Assembly: GCF_026107415.2 (NCBI RefSeq)
Contig: NZ_JAPCHX010000001.1
Location: 806,001-870,000 of the forward strand
Origin: Microbacterium sp. MPKO10
Lineage (GTDB): Bacteria > Actinomycetota > Actinomycetes > Actinomycetales > Microbacteriaceae
DNA: 64,000 nt
Direction: 5' to 3'
Positions 9,387 through 17,931 of this stretch are shown piece by piece. The notes below the pieces were generated by a model. That model was not told where the DNA came from. It saw only the letters and a program-made list of their open reading frames with translations, and did not search any database. A program made the translations under genes and the position numbers. Position 1 is the stretch's first letter; each line of letters starts with the position of its first letter.

Positions 9387-10769
9387 TCACTCTCGCCGTT
9401 GGCGAGCCCAGATGGCGACGGCCACTGTCGCGGCAATCGCCACAACCGCGACGACGAGGAAGGCACGCTGATACCCACTCACGAGGTGGCCAGTGACTGC
9501 CGTCTGCGCAGACGCCACCGTCGCGAGTGCGGCAAGACCAATAGCGCTTCCCGTTTGCTGACTGGCAACAAACAGAGCGCCAGCGATTCCGCGTTGGTGA
9601 GGTGCGGCTCCGCTGGTGATCGCGAGCGAAGCGGCGGGGAGCGCAAGGCCGATGCCAGCCGACGTGATGAGGATCGGACCAAGGACATCGGCGAGGTAGG
9701 TTCCGTCCGTATCGACGAACGCGAGCCAGCCTTGCCCTATGCCCATCAGTCCGAGAGCGATGACCAGCTGCCCGGTGGTTCCGATGAGCCCCAGGACTCG
9801 TCGAGAGACCTGCGTCGACATGAGCATGACCATCGCGGTGGCGGGCGCAAGGGCGAGTCCGGTTTGCGCCGGGGAGAAGTCGAGGACCCGTTGCAGGTAG
9901 AGCGAGACGAAGTAGATGTAGCCGGCCAGGACGGCGCCGATGGCGAGGGCAGCACCGAGAATGACGGCGCGATTCCTGCGTAAGAGCTCGGGCGGGAGCA
10001 TGGGTTCGGAAGCGTGCCGTTCAATGATGGTGAGCGTCCCGACGAGCACGGCAGCGAGGGAAACGAGCATCCAGACCTTCCAGGTGCCGAAGCCGTGTTC
10101 CGCGCCTTGATTGACGCCCAACATCAGGGCGGCGATTGCGGCAGTCACGATGAGGGCTCCGGGGAGGTCGAGGCCGACGCCGCGTCGGCCGTGCATTGTC
10201 GGAATTCGCCAGAGGACGAAGACGAGAAGAAGCACGATGATCGGCGGATTGATGAGGAGCACCCATCGCCATCCGGCGTACTCGGTCAGAAAACCCCCGG
10301 CGAGTATGCCCGCAAGTGCACCGCAGGCGACAGCGCCTTGAAAGATCCCCATCGCATGTGCGCGCTCCCTCGGCTCTGTGTAGTGGTCGGTGAGGAGTGC
10401 CAGTGCTGCGGGAGCAACAAGCGCGGCGCCGGCGCCCTGTGCAAGTCGTGATGCCACAAGGATGCCGGGCCCAACAGCGAGACCGCCGCTAAGAGAGCTG
10501 AGGCCAAACACGACAAGCCCGGCTATGAGTGCGCGGCGGTGGCCGATCATATCTCCGAGGCGTCCGCCGAGAAGGAGAAGTGCGCCGAACGGGAGCGCGT
10601 AGCCCGTGACAACCCACTGCAGTCCCGCAGAGCTGAACCCGAGCTCGTGTTGCACGGTTGGCAGCGCCACGTTGACGATGGCGACGTCGAGCTGGAGGAC
10701 AAACTGTGCGGTCGCGGTGAGCCCGAGAACCCACCGGCCCCTGCGCACATGGCTGAGAGTGCCCGTCAT
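9387..10769 (-). CDS. MFS drug transporter, DHA2 (EmrB/QacA) type
   Basis: 460 residues with about fourteen predicted membrane helices. The motif LQLDVAIVNVALPTVQHELG in helix 1 and GGRLGDMIGHRR in the 2-3 loop are the DHA2 signature; QGAGAALVAPAALALL is the motif-C region. It would export hydrophobic or cationic compounds using the proton gradient. The start overlaps the NmrA-like gene stop (ATGA), and both are divergent from a TetR gene, the usual layout of a substrate-induced efflux module. The exported compound is not predictable. Confidence 0.93.
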   Translation of the reverse strand: MTGTLSHVRRGRWVLGLTATAQFVLQLDVAIVNVALPTVQHELGFSSAGLQWVVTGYALPFGALLLLGGRLGDMIGHRRALIAGLVVFGLSSLSGGLAVGPGILVASRLAQGAGAALVAPAALALLTDHYTEPRERAHAMGIFQGAVACGALAGILAGGFLTEYAGWRWVLLINPPIIVLLLVFVLWRIPTMHGRRGVGLDLPGALIVTAAIAALMLGVNQGAEHGFGTWKVWMLVSLAAVLVGTLTIIERHASEPMLPPELLRRNRAVILGAALAIGAVLAGYIYFVSLYLQRVLDFSPAQTGLALAPATAMVMLMSTQVSRRVLGLIGTTGQLVIALGLMGIGQGWLAFVDTDGTYLADVLGPILITSAGIGLALPAASLAITSGAAPHQRGIAGALFVASQQTGSAIGLAALATVASAQTAVTGHLVSGYQRAFLVVAVVAIAATVAVAIWARQRRE

Positions 10770-11641
10770 GCGGACAGTGCCGGTGTGATGACGTCTTCGG
10801 CGAACTCGCGGAACGTGGTGGGAGTGGCGTTCTCAGCAGTGCGCGAGGCGACCAGGTCGATGCCGCGTTCCTTGGCGATGTCCATGTCGATCATGGCCTG
10901 AGCAACAGCATCCGAGAAACCATAGCCGATGAGCGCTTGCTTATCGGCCCCGCGATCACCCGGCTGGAAGCGGATGGGCCTGCCAAGAACGGCTGACAGA
11001 GTCTCAGCGATGTCATTGAGCGACAGATCGTCCGGCCCCATCGCCTCGACGGTGTCTTGACCCGTCCAGGCACGGTCGAGCAGAAGCCGCGAGGCGACAG
11101 CCGCGATGTCTTTCGTCGCCACCATCGGGAGACGGAGGTCCGCGGGCAGGGTGCCTGTGATCACGCCGTTCTTGATGGCCGGGATCTGCAGAAGGAAATT
11201 GTCCATGAAGGTCGGGTTCGCCAGTGCCCGCACATGGATGCCGGTGGAGCGGAACAGATCCTCCATCGCCAGTGAAGCCGACACATGCCCGCCATAGATT
11301 CCGCTCTCGCGACCCAAAGCGGAAATCATGACCACACGTTCGACGCCATGCCGATGCACGGCTTCAGCGCCCGGGATGCTCGCGGAGACGTATGCATCGT
11401 AGATGCTGTGCGCTGCCTTCTCGGCCGGCATCAGCCAGAACAGGACGTTGGCACCCGGCAGTGCCGCGTCAAGGACGTGCGGATCGCGATGCGACCCGAC
11501 GATGACCTCGAAACGCTCGCGTGCCGCGGCCGGAAGTTTCTCTGGATCGCGAGCGATCACGCGCACAGGCTCGTCGTGCGCGAGAAGGGTGGTCAGAAGC
11601 TTGCTTCCGATCCGACCGGTGGGGGCAGTGATGACTATCAT
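10766..11641 (-). CDS. NmrA-like / atypical SDR NAD(P)-binding protein
   Basis: 291 residues from ATG 11641, chosen for the AGGAG eight bases upstream. The frame runs further upstream, but the Rossmann motif (MIVITAPTGRIGSKL) begins exactly here. The family binds NAD(P) through the TGxxG-like loop and lacks the classical SDR catalytic Tyr-x-x-x-Lys; some members are quinone reductases and some are redox sensors. It is first in an operon with the MFS exporter and under the divergent TetR operator. It may detoxify the compound that the pump exports. Confidence 0.88.
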   Translation of the reverse strand: MIVITAPTGRIGSKLLTTLLAHDEPVRVIARDPEKLPAAARERFEVIVGSHRDPHVLDAALPGANVLFWLMPAEKAAHSIYDAYVSASIPGAEAVHRHGVERVVMISALGRESGIYGGHVSASLAMEDLFRSTGIHVRALANPTFMDNFLLQIPAIKNGVITGTLPADLRLPMVATKDIAAVASRLLLDRAWTGQDTVEAMGPDDLSLNDIAETLSAVLGRPIRFQPGDRGADKQALIGYGFSDAVAQAMIDMDIAKERGIDLVASRTAENATPTTFREFAEDVITPALSA

Positions 11642-11670
11642 GGGGAAACTCCTGTTCGATGAGCGGGACA

Positions 11671-11695
11671 AGTAAACTCTACTGTACCGTTTACT
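11671..11695. promoter_or_regulatory. TetR operator in the divergent promoter region
   Basis: AGTAAAC (11671-11677) and GTTTACT (11689-11695) form a perfect inverted repeat with an 11-bp spacer. It lies in the 69-bp gap between the NmrA-like gene and the TetR gene and so would control both directions. Confidence 0.8.
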
Positions 11696-11710
11696 TTTAG
11701 GAGGAACAAC

Positions 11711-12331
11711 ATGGTGCGACGCGGTGACGTCCTCCGTGACCACATCCTGGACACGGCGAAGGAGTCATTTCTCGAAACAGGATTCGAGCGGACCTCGATG
11801 GATGCTGTCGCTGTGCGAGCGGCGACATCCAAGCGATCGCTGTATGCGCACTTCCCCACAAAACAGGCACTCTTCCTCGCGGTTGTGGATCACATCGACG
11901 AACTCTTTCAGGGGCGGATGCGGACTCCGGAGACTTACTCCGAGGAGCCTGTTGAGGCCGTGGCTCTGTATTGTGCTCGCTTTCGACAGATGCTGAGCTG
12001 GGAGTCTGGTGTCCAGACGTGTCGGCTGGGGATCACGGTTGCCAGTCAGTTTCCTCAAGCCGCCACGCAACTCCATGAAGTCTTCTTCCACGCGCCCGCG
12101 GTGCGACTGTCGGGCTATCTCGAGGGTCACCTCGGCCTCCAGGCCACGGAAGCCGACGATGTTGCCGAACGCATACTCGGTGTGACGGTATTTCAGCGCA
12201 CACTGGGGCTGCTGTTTGGGGTGACCCCGTCCACTCCAGACCTTCCCGCCACCCCAGAGATCGCCGACGCGGCTGACGTCGCTTTCATTCGACAGACATT
12301 CGAGGTGACGTTACCCAAGAGCGTCTCGTGA
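11711..12331 (+). CDS. TetR/AcrR-family transcriptional regulator
   Basis: 206 residues. The N-terminal helix-turn-helix is DHILDTAKESFLETGFERTS followed by SKRSLYAHFPTKQALFLAV. The C-terminal part (about 85-200) is the ligand pocket, resembling the AefR-like C-terminal domain. AGGAGG eight bases before ATG is a strong ribosome site. Divergent from the NmrA-like/MFS operon, with a perfect inverted repeat at 11671-11695 between them, so autoregulation and repression of the pump are likely. Confidence 0.92.
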   Translation: MVRRGDVLRDHILDTAKESFLETGFERTSMDAVAVRAATSKRSLYAHFPTKQALFLAVVDHIDELFQGRMRTPETYSEEPVEAVALYCARFRQMLSWESGVQTCRLGITVASQFPQAATQLHEVFFHAPAVRLSGYLEGHLGLQATEADDVAERILGVTVFQRTLGLLFGVTPSTPDLPATPEIADAADVAFIRQTFEVTLPKSVS

Positions 12332-12413
12332 GCCCAGGGGCGTCGAGGACAGCGGTGTTCGCGACTCCACACCGTACCCCGCCGATCTCATTGACCATGC
12401 GCGTGAGATCGGG

Positions 12414-12929
12414 GTGCGATCGGTTCCGTCGAAGACCAAGCTTCCCGGTCCGTGGAAGAAGCCGACTCCGCCAAAGGTGCTGGAACCCGCCGAGAACCGA
12501 GTGCCCCACGCATTCGCAACCGAGGCCGGCGAGCTCGAGGTCGCCGACGTTGCCGCCCTTGTCGTACCGGTCAACGGTGAAGCACTCGCCGGAGACGCCG
12601 ATGCCGTGCTCGACAGAGCGGTCAACGATGGCACGGTCGTCATGCTCAACTGGGACGGCGTGCAACCCGAAGACGCCACAAAGCTCATGCAGTTCGCATG
12701 TGACAAGCTCGGCTTGCGTGTCCCGGGAAAGAGTCCGACGCGGATGCCGCGCACGGCCGGGGCGGCAATATCCCGACTCGATGAGTGGCTTGAGCCGTTG
12801 GGCGTGCGTCTGCTTCAGATCGACATCGACGCGGACGACGTCTTCGTGCTTCCCATGCTCGCCGACGACGACACGGTGGCTGGCGGCCGTTCTGTGAATG
12901 GCGCCAGTCTGAAGGCGACACGAGACTAG
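12414..12929 (+). CDS. Hypothetical protein, probably 5'-truncated
   Basis: 171 residues if read from the GTG at 12414. I do not recognise the family. The C-terminal two-thirds alternates beta-like and helical stretches (VVMLNWDGVQPEDATKLMQF; LLQIDIDADDVFVLPM) and looks like real coding sequence. The same frame is open back to 12309 and reads as plausible protein just before the GTG (STPYPADLIDHAREIGVRS), yet no ATG, GTG or TTG occurs there and no ribosome site precedes 12414. The simplest reading is a gene whose beginning was lost when the TetR stop was placed directly upstream. It may be a pseudogene. Confidence 0.5.
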   Translation: MRSVPSKTKLPGPWKKPTPPKVLEPAENRVPHAFATEAGELEVADVAALVVPVNGEALAGDADAVLDRAVNDGTVVMLNWDGVQPEDATKLMQFACDKLGLRVPGKSPTRMPRTAGAAISRLDEWLEPLGVRLLQIDIDADDVFVLPMLADDDTVAGGRSVNGASLKATRD

Positions 12930-13218
12930 GACTGCGCGACAAACCGTTTGTGTGTCAGCCGGGTGGGTGAACGTGCTCGAACGGTGATTACAGCCCGTCG
13001 AGCAGTGATTACATCGGTGCGTCACCCTGGCCGCGGCACCTGCCCGACACCCGTCCCGGGGTTCTGCCTCTCGCCCGGAGTGCTGGGTGACGTCAAGCAC
13101 AAGGAGTGGCTGGTCTCTGGGACAGCGCAGAGAGGTACTTCGTGCGGTTCGCGTGCCGGACGCAGGTCGTAACGGGAACTGCGTGGGACAGCATCCGGAC
13201 GCATTAAACGAAGATAAA
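12930..13218. other. Intergenic gap with two GTGATTACA direct repeats
   Basis: 289 bp without a gene. GTGATTACA occurs at 12984-12992 and 13005-13013, 21 bp apart, of unknown meaning. The downstream part becomes AT-rich as it approaches the fructose regulator's operator. Confidence 0.4.
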
Positions 13219-13263
13219 ACAAGACAAACACTTGTAAACACAGATCGAAGTGTTGTATCTTGT
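13219..13263. promoter_or_regulatory. Inverted repeat: likely operator of the fructose regulator
   Basis: ACAAGACAAACACTT (13219-13233) and AAGTGTTGTATCTTGT (13248-13263) are imperfect inverted arms in an unusually AT-rich stretch just upstream of the DeoR-family gene. DeoR/GlpR regulators bind such repeats and usually repress their own operon. Confidence 0.65.
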
Positions 13264-13285
13264 TTGAAACTTCGGGAGGATGCCC

Positions 13286-14065
13286 ATGTACGCAACGGAG
13301 CGCCACACGATCATCGAGCGGCTGCTGCACGATGACAGCCGCGTGACGGTCGTCGACCTTGCCGAACGGTTCGGCATCACACCCGAGACCGTCAGGCGCG
13401 ACCTGGATCACCTTGAGACGGCCGGCATTCTGCGCCGCGTGCACGGGGGAGCGGTTCCCGCCGACAACGCAAGCACGAACGAGCCGTCACTCTCTGACCG
13501 CCGCGAGCAACATAGCGCCGCCAAGGCCGCGATCGGGCGCCGCGCCCGCTCCCTCATTCCGCCGGGGTTCGACGGCTCAATCTTCTTCGATGCCGGCAGC
13601 ACGACGGCAGCCGCCGCCGGAGAACTTGCTGACGACCTCAGCGGGGGAAGCATCGAGGTCGTCACGCACTCGCTCGCGATCGCGCATCCGCTCTCAGAAC
13701 TGGCGCACGTCTCGCTGACGCTGATCGGCGGTCGCCTACGCGGCCTCACCTCCGCTGCCGTCGGGGCCGGCACCGTCCGCTCGATCGAGGGCATGCGCCC
13801 CGACATCGCCGTCGTCGGTGTAAACGGTATGTCGGCCGACTTCGGCCTCAGCACACCCGATGTCGACGAGGCAGCGGTCAAGACAGCGATCGTCCGCTCG
13901 GCGCGACGCGTGGTCGTCGTCGCCGATGCCGGCAAGTTTGATCGCGAATCGCTCGTCAGCTTCGCCACCCTCCACGACATCGACGTGCTCGTCACCGATG
14001 AGCAGCCCACAGGCACACTCGCCGAGGCACTGCGCGACGCGGATGTTGAGGTGCGACTGGCATGA
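13286..14065 (+). CDS. fruR: DeoR/GlpR-family regulator of the fructose operon
   Basis: 259 residues from ATG 13286. GGGAGG (13274-13279) directly abuts the in-frame ATG at 13280, so the second ATG has the proper spacing. Residues 1-57 form the winged helix typical of DeoR proteins (RHTIIERLLHDDSRVTVVDLAERFGITPETVRRDL in two helices). The rest is the sugar-phosphate sensor domain (FFDAGSTTAAAAGEL). It overlaps fruK by four bases. In this context the ligand is likely fructose 1-phosphate. The inverted repeat at 13219-13263 suggests autoregulation. Confidence 0.88.
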   Translation: MYATERHTIIERLLHDDSRVTVVDLAERFGITPETVRRDLDHLETAGILRRVHGGAVPADNASTNEPSLSDRREQHSAAKAAIGRRARSLIPPGFDGSIFFDAGSTTAAAAGELADDLSGGSIEVVTHSLAIAHPLSELAHVSLTLIGGRLRGLTSAAVGAGTVRSIEGMRPDIAVVGVNGMSADFGLSTPDVDEAAVKTAIVRSARRVVVVADAGKFDRESLVSFATLHDIDVLVTDEQPTGTLAEALRDADVEVRLA

Positions 14066-15012
14066 TCGTGACACTCACGGCGCATCCCTCGTTCGACAAG
14101 ACGATCGAGTTGGGCGGCCCACTCGCACCCGGTCACGTGCACACGGCACTGGGCACGCGTGAAGATGCCGGTGGCAAAGGCGTCAACGTCTCACGTGCTG
14201 TCGCCGCTGCACGAGCGGACACTGTCGCCGTGCTCCCTCTGGACGACACAGACCCGTACGACGGCGCCCTTCGCGACGCGCGCATCAGTGCGCGGCGCGT
14301 CCCCATCTCTGGTGCCGCCCGGTCGAACATCACCCTCGTCGATCCCGAGGGCGAGACCACGAAAGTCAACCTTCCCGGTGCCACACTGGGCACGACGGAT
14401 GCTGGTGAGCTCATCGATGCGCTCGTTGACGTGTGCGGCGGAGCCGACTGGCTCGTTATCGCCGGATCACTTCCGCCCGGAGCATCCGACGACTTCTACG
14501 TCAACGTGATCACGGCTGTGCGTGAACGCCTGGGCACGAAGTCGCCGCGCATTGCTGTCGACACTGCCGGAGCCGCACTTCACGCCGTCGTCACGAGCGC
14601 CGCGCCCGACCTTGTCACTCCGAACGCCGAAGAGCTCGCCGAGCTTGTCGGCGCCCCCTCCGGCGGCACGGTGACGGGAGGAGCCGAAGCGGCGCTGGCG
14701 CTGGCCGAGCAACTCGTCCCCGGAGCCGTGCGCAGCGCCCTGATCACGCTCGGAGCCGACGGCGCCGTGCTCGTTGACGGTGACGGCACCTGGGTTGGGA
14801 CGGCGCCTGCCATCCGCGTTGCCAGCACGGTGGGCGCGGGTGACAGCGCGCTCGCCGGATACCTTCTGGCCCATACCGAGGGGCGCTCGCCGGAGGAGCG
14901 GCTGAGGCGCGCCATCCAATACGGTGCCGCCGCGGCGGCATTGCCCGGAACCCAGCCGCCGTCCCCGCACACCCTGCCCACCGAGGGCATCACCATTCAC
15001 CGCGTGCGCTGA
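14062..15012 (+). CDS. fruK: 1-phosphofructokinase (PfkB family)
   Basis: 316 residues. It phosphorylates fructose 1-phosphate to fructose 1,6-bisphosphate with ATP, feeding PTS-imported fructose into glycolysis. The substrate-side motif GGKGVNVSRA is at 38-47 and the PfkB signature 2 is VASTVGAGDSALAGYLL, whose Asp is the catalytic base. ATGA overlap with the regulator and a 28-bp gap to the PTS gene place it in the middle of the classical fruR-fruK-fruA operon. Confidence 0.95.
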   Translation: MIVTLTAHPSFDKTIELGGPLAPGHVHTALGTREDAGGKGVNVSRAVAAARADTVAVLPLDDTDPYDGALRDARISARRVPISGAARSNITLVDPEGETTKVNLPGATLGTTDAGELIDALVDVCGGADWLVIAGSLPPGASDDFYVNVITAVRERLGTKSPRIAVDTAGAALHAVVTSAAPDLVTPNAEELAELVGAPSGGTVTGGAEAALALAEQLVPGAVRSALITLGADGAVLVDGDGTWVGTAPAIRVASTVGAGDSALAGYLLAHTEGRSPEERLRRAIQYGAAAAALPGTQPPSPHTLPTEGITIHRVR

Positions 15013-15040
15013 ACCCGCACACGCTACACGGGAGGACACC

Positions 15041-17176
15041 ATGTCCACGACAATCACCGCTGATCTCGTCACTCTCGACCAGGATCTCGGCACAGACAAA
15101 CAGGCTGTGATTCGCGCGCTCGCCGCACGAGTCGCCGCCGAAGGGCGCGCGACCGACGCTGAGGCACTCGCCGACGACGCGTGGGCACGCGAGCAGAAAG
15201 ACGAGACGGGCCTGCCCGGCGGCATCGCCATTCCGCACGCGAAGAGCGCCGCCGTCACGCAGGCGACTCTCGCCTTCGCGCGGCTCTCGCCCGGCGTCGA
15301 CTTCGGCGCGCCGGACGGGCCGAGCGACCTCGTCTTCCTCATCGCCGCACCCGACACCGCGGCCGAGGAACACCTGGCCGTGCTCTCCAAACTCGCGCGC
15401 AGCCTGATGCAAACCGAATTCACCGACGGTCTGAGACAGGCCGAGACGCCGCAGGCGGTCGTCGATCTCGTGAACGACGCGATTGACGAGCCGGATGCCG
15501 CGACAGAGGCTGCGCCGGGTGACGGTGAACAGCGTGAGGCAGCATCCGACACCGATGATGCGGGCTCTGACGCTGACGCGCACCAGACCGAGGAGGCCAC
15601 AGCGCCCGCGTCCTCCGCCGAGACAACGACCGGCCCGCAGATCGATGGCCGGCCCGTGCGCATCGTTGCCGTGACCGCCTGCGCCACGGGCATCGCCCAC
15701 ACATTCATGGCTGCGGACGCGCTGAGCGCGGCCGGCACGGAGGTCGGCGTCGAACTCACCGTCGAACCGCAGGGATCCAGCGGTTACACGGCTCTTGACC
15801 AGTCGGTGGTGGATGCCGCAGACGCGGTGATCTTCGCCGTCGACGTTGATGTGCGCAATCCGCAGCGATTCGCCGGCAAACCCGTTGCGCGATCCGCCGT
15901 CAAGCGCGGCATCGAGCAGCCGAAGGAGCTCATCGCAGAAGCGGTGGCCGCCGCGCAGGACCCGAATGGGGCGCGCGTTTCCGCAGCATCCACTGAGTCG
16001 TCCTCGGCGAGCCCCGAGCGGTCGCAATCGGTCGGCGCGAGAATTCAGCGGTGGCTGCTCACCGGTGTCAGCTACATGATCCCGTTCGTGGCGGGCGGCG
16101 GTCTGCTGATCGCGCTCGGATTCCTGCTCGGCGGGTATCAGGTGACGGATGCTGCCGGAAAGGTCATCGTCGAGAACTCTCTGTGGAACCTCCCCACCGA
16201 GAACATCACCTCTTCTCTGGGGCCGCTCGGCCAGTACCTGGGTTCTGTGGCGTTCGTCATCGGAAGCACGTCCATGGGCTTCATCGTCGCCGTGCTCGCC
16301 GGGTACATCGCCTTCGCGATTGCCGACCGGCCGGGCATCGCCCCCGGGTTCGTCGCCGGTGCGATTGCTGTCACCATGAATGCCGGCTTCATCGGAGGCA
16401 TCGTCGGCGGATTCCTGGGCGGCTTCATCGCGTGGGCGCTGGGCCGACTCAATGCTCCGCGCTGGCTGCGCGGCCTGATGCCCGTCGTAATTGTTCCGTT
16501 CCTCGGCTCGATCGTCGCGTCAGGCCTGATGATCCTGTTCCTCGGTCGCCCAATCGCCGTTCTGATGGAGGCTCTTACCGGGTGGCTCACCTCCCTCGCG
16601 CAAAGCGGCGCCGGAGCGATTGTCCTCGGGGTGATTCTCGGTCTGATGATGTGCTTCGACCTGGGCGGGCCCGTCAATAAGGCGGCCTACGTCTTCGCGA
16701 CGACCGGGCTGGCGGCAGCATCCACATCGAATGTCGCGCCGTACCTCATCATGGCTGCCGTCATGGCAGCGGGCATCGTGCCCCCGCTGGCGATGGCGCT
16801 CGCGTCGACGGTGCTCGCGCGCCGGAAGTTCACGCCCGTTGAACGCGAGAACGGAACGGCGGCATGGCTGCTCGGCGCCTCGTTCATCACCGAGGGAGCA
16901 ATCCCCTTTGCCGCCGCCGACCCGTTGCGGGTGATCCCGTCGTCGATGCTCGGTGGTGCAGTTACCGGTGCGTTGAGCATGCTGGTCGGAGTCCAGTCTC
17001 TGGCCCCTCACGGCGGCATCTTCGTTTTCTTCGCGATCACCCCGTTCTGGGGCTTCGCGCTCGCCATCGTGGCGGGCACCATCGTCAGCGCGTTCACGCT
17101 CATAGCCCTCAAGACGTGGGTGCGCAAGAAGCCCTCCGTCGACAGTGAGGCGGATGCTGCGCTGGCCACGCGTTGA
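15041..17176 (+). CDS. fruA: PTS fructose transporter, fused EIIA-EIIB-EIIC
   Basis: 711 residues from ATG 15041, with GGGAGG six bases upstream; the frame is open further back inside fruK but without a ribosome site. Domain order: EIIA at 1-150 with phospho-accepting His66 (IAIPHAKSA), an acidic Ala-rich linker at 150-200, EIIB-Fru at 203-305 with phospho-Cys214 (VTACATGIAH), then the EIIC membrane channel at about 340-690. It imports fructose and phosphorylates it at C1 using phosphate from HPr. HPr and Enzyme I are not encoded in the window. Confidence 0.95.
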   Translation: MSTTITADLVTLDQDLGTDKQAVIRALAARVAAEGRATDAEALADDAWAREQKDETGLPGGIAIPHAKSAAVTQATLAFARLSPGVDFGAPDGPSDLVFLIAAPDTAAEEHLAVLSKLARSLMQTEFTDGLRQAETPQAVVDLVNDAIDEPDAATEAAPGDGEQREAASDTDDAGSDADAHQTEEATAPASSAETTTGPQIDGRPVRIVAVTACATGIAHTFMAADALSAAGTEVGVELTVEPQGSSGYTALDQSVVDAADAVIFAVDVDVRNPQRFAGKPVARSAVKRGIEQPKELIAEAVAAAQDPNGARVSAASTESSSASPERSQSVGARIQRWLLTGVSYMIPFVAGGGLLIALGFLLGGYQVTDAAGKVIVENSLWNLPTENITSSLGPLGQYLGSVAFVIGSTSMGFIVAVLAGYIAFAIADRPGIAPGFVAGAIAVTMNAGFIGGIVGGFLGGFIAWALGRLNAPRWLRGLMPVVIVPFLGSIVASGLMILFLGRPIAVLMEALTGWLTSLAQSGAGAIVLGVILGLMMCFDLGGPVNKAAYVFATTGLAAASTSNVAPYLIMAAVMAAGIVPPLAMALASTVLARRKFTPVERENGTAAWLLGASFITEGAIPFAAADPLRVIPSSMLGGAVTGALSMLVGVQSLAPHGGIFVFFAITPFWGFALAIVAGTIVSAFTLIALKTWVRKKPSVDSEADAALATR

Positions 17177-17325
17177 CGGGCACCGGGCGGCGCTGGCAGC
17201 GGCCACCGGTTGTGCGTGCGGGAGAAGGGCGGTGAGCAGTGGTGCCGCGGCAGACGGAACAGCTGTTGCGTCTGCCGGGTTGTCGTGCCACGTCGACTGA
17301 GACGTCGTTGTCGTGAGTGGTGTTC

Positions 17326-17364
17326 CCTTCGTTCCTAGATAGTGATACTATCTAGGAACGAAGG
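17326..17364. promoter_or_regulatory. Perfect 39-bp palindrome, probable operator
   Basis: CCTTCGTTCCTAGATAGT (17326-17343) and its exact reverse complement (17347-17364) surround GAT. It lies 20 bp upstream of the DUF1772 gene. No T-run follows, so a terminator is less likely. The core ATAGTGATACTAT resembles PadR/TetR-type sites, but no regulator gene is adjacent. Confidence 0.7.
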
Positions 17365-17384
17365 CACGTGAAGGGAGGCACGAC

Positions 17385-17822
17385 ATGAACTGGCTCGAGA
17401 TCTGCGCCGTCGTCATCGTCGGATTCGTCGGCTGTGCCGAATTTGGGTCCGCCGTTCTGGTGCATCCGGTCATTCGGACGCTCGCGCCCGACGACCAACT
17501 GGCATTCGAGAAGGGTCTGCTGAAAACCTTCGGCCGTGTGATGCCCGTCGGAATGACCATTGCAACGGTTCTGGCAATCATCATCGCGATCGATGCTCCG
17601 AGCGCATGGCTCATCATCGCCGCGATCGCGCTCGGGATTGCGCTCGTCGTCACGATCGTGGGCAACGTCCCGATCAACACTCGCACCGGGCGAATTGACC
17701 AGGAGACCGCTCCGGAGGGCTTCATTGCTCTTCGGCGACGATGGGACCTCTTCCAGCTCACGAGAGCATCACTTCAGCTTGTGGGCTTCGTGCTCCTGAC
17801 GATCGGCGTCGTGGGGGCCTAG
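17385..17822 (+). CDS. DUF1772 family membrane protein
   Basis: 145 residues with four predicted membrane helices (ICAVVIVGFVGCAEFGSAVL at the start, two central ones, and LVGFVLLTIGVVGA at the end). The segment NVPINTRTGRID and the RRRWDLFQLTR motif are typical of DUF1772, a family related to anthrone oxygenases but mostly of unknown function. GGGAGG precedes the ATG. The perfect palindrome at 17326-17364 suggests tight repression. Confidence 0.85.
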   Translation: MNWLEICAVVIVGFVGCAEFGSAVLVHPVIRTLAPDDQLAFEKGLLKTFGRVMPVGMTIATVLAIIIAIDAPSAWLIIAAIALGIALVVTIVGNVPINTRTGRIDQETAPEGFIALRRRWDLFQLTRASLQLVGFVLLTIGVVGA

Positions 17823-17931
17823 CGAGGAGCGCAGAAGGCAACACACGTATCCACAAACCGGACGCCGCGCTATGCATCCGGTGGCATCTCCGACATGATG
17901 GGAAGTACTGCACACTCTCTCAGGAGGCTTC

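Noticed and set aside
17177-17325. Terminator after fruA.
   Set aside because: No stem of more than a few GC pairs followed by T residues is visible.
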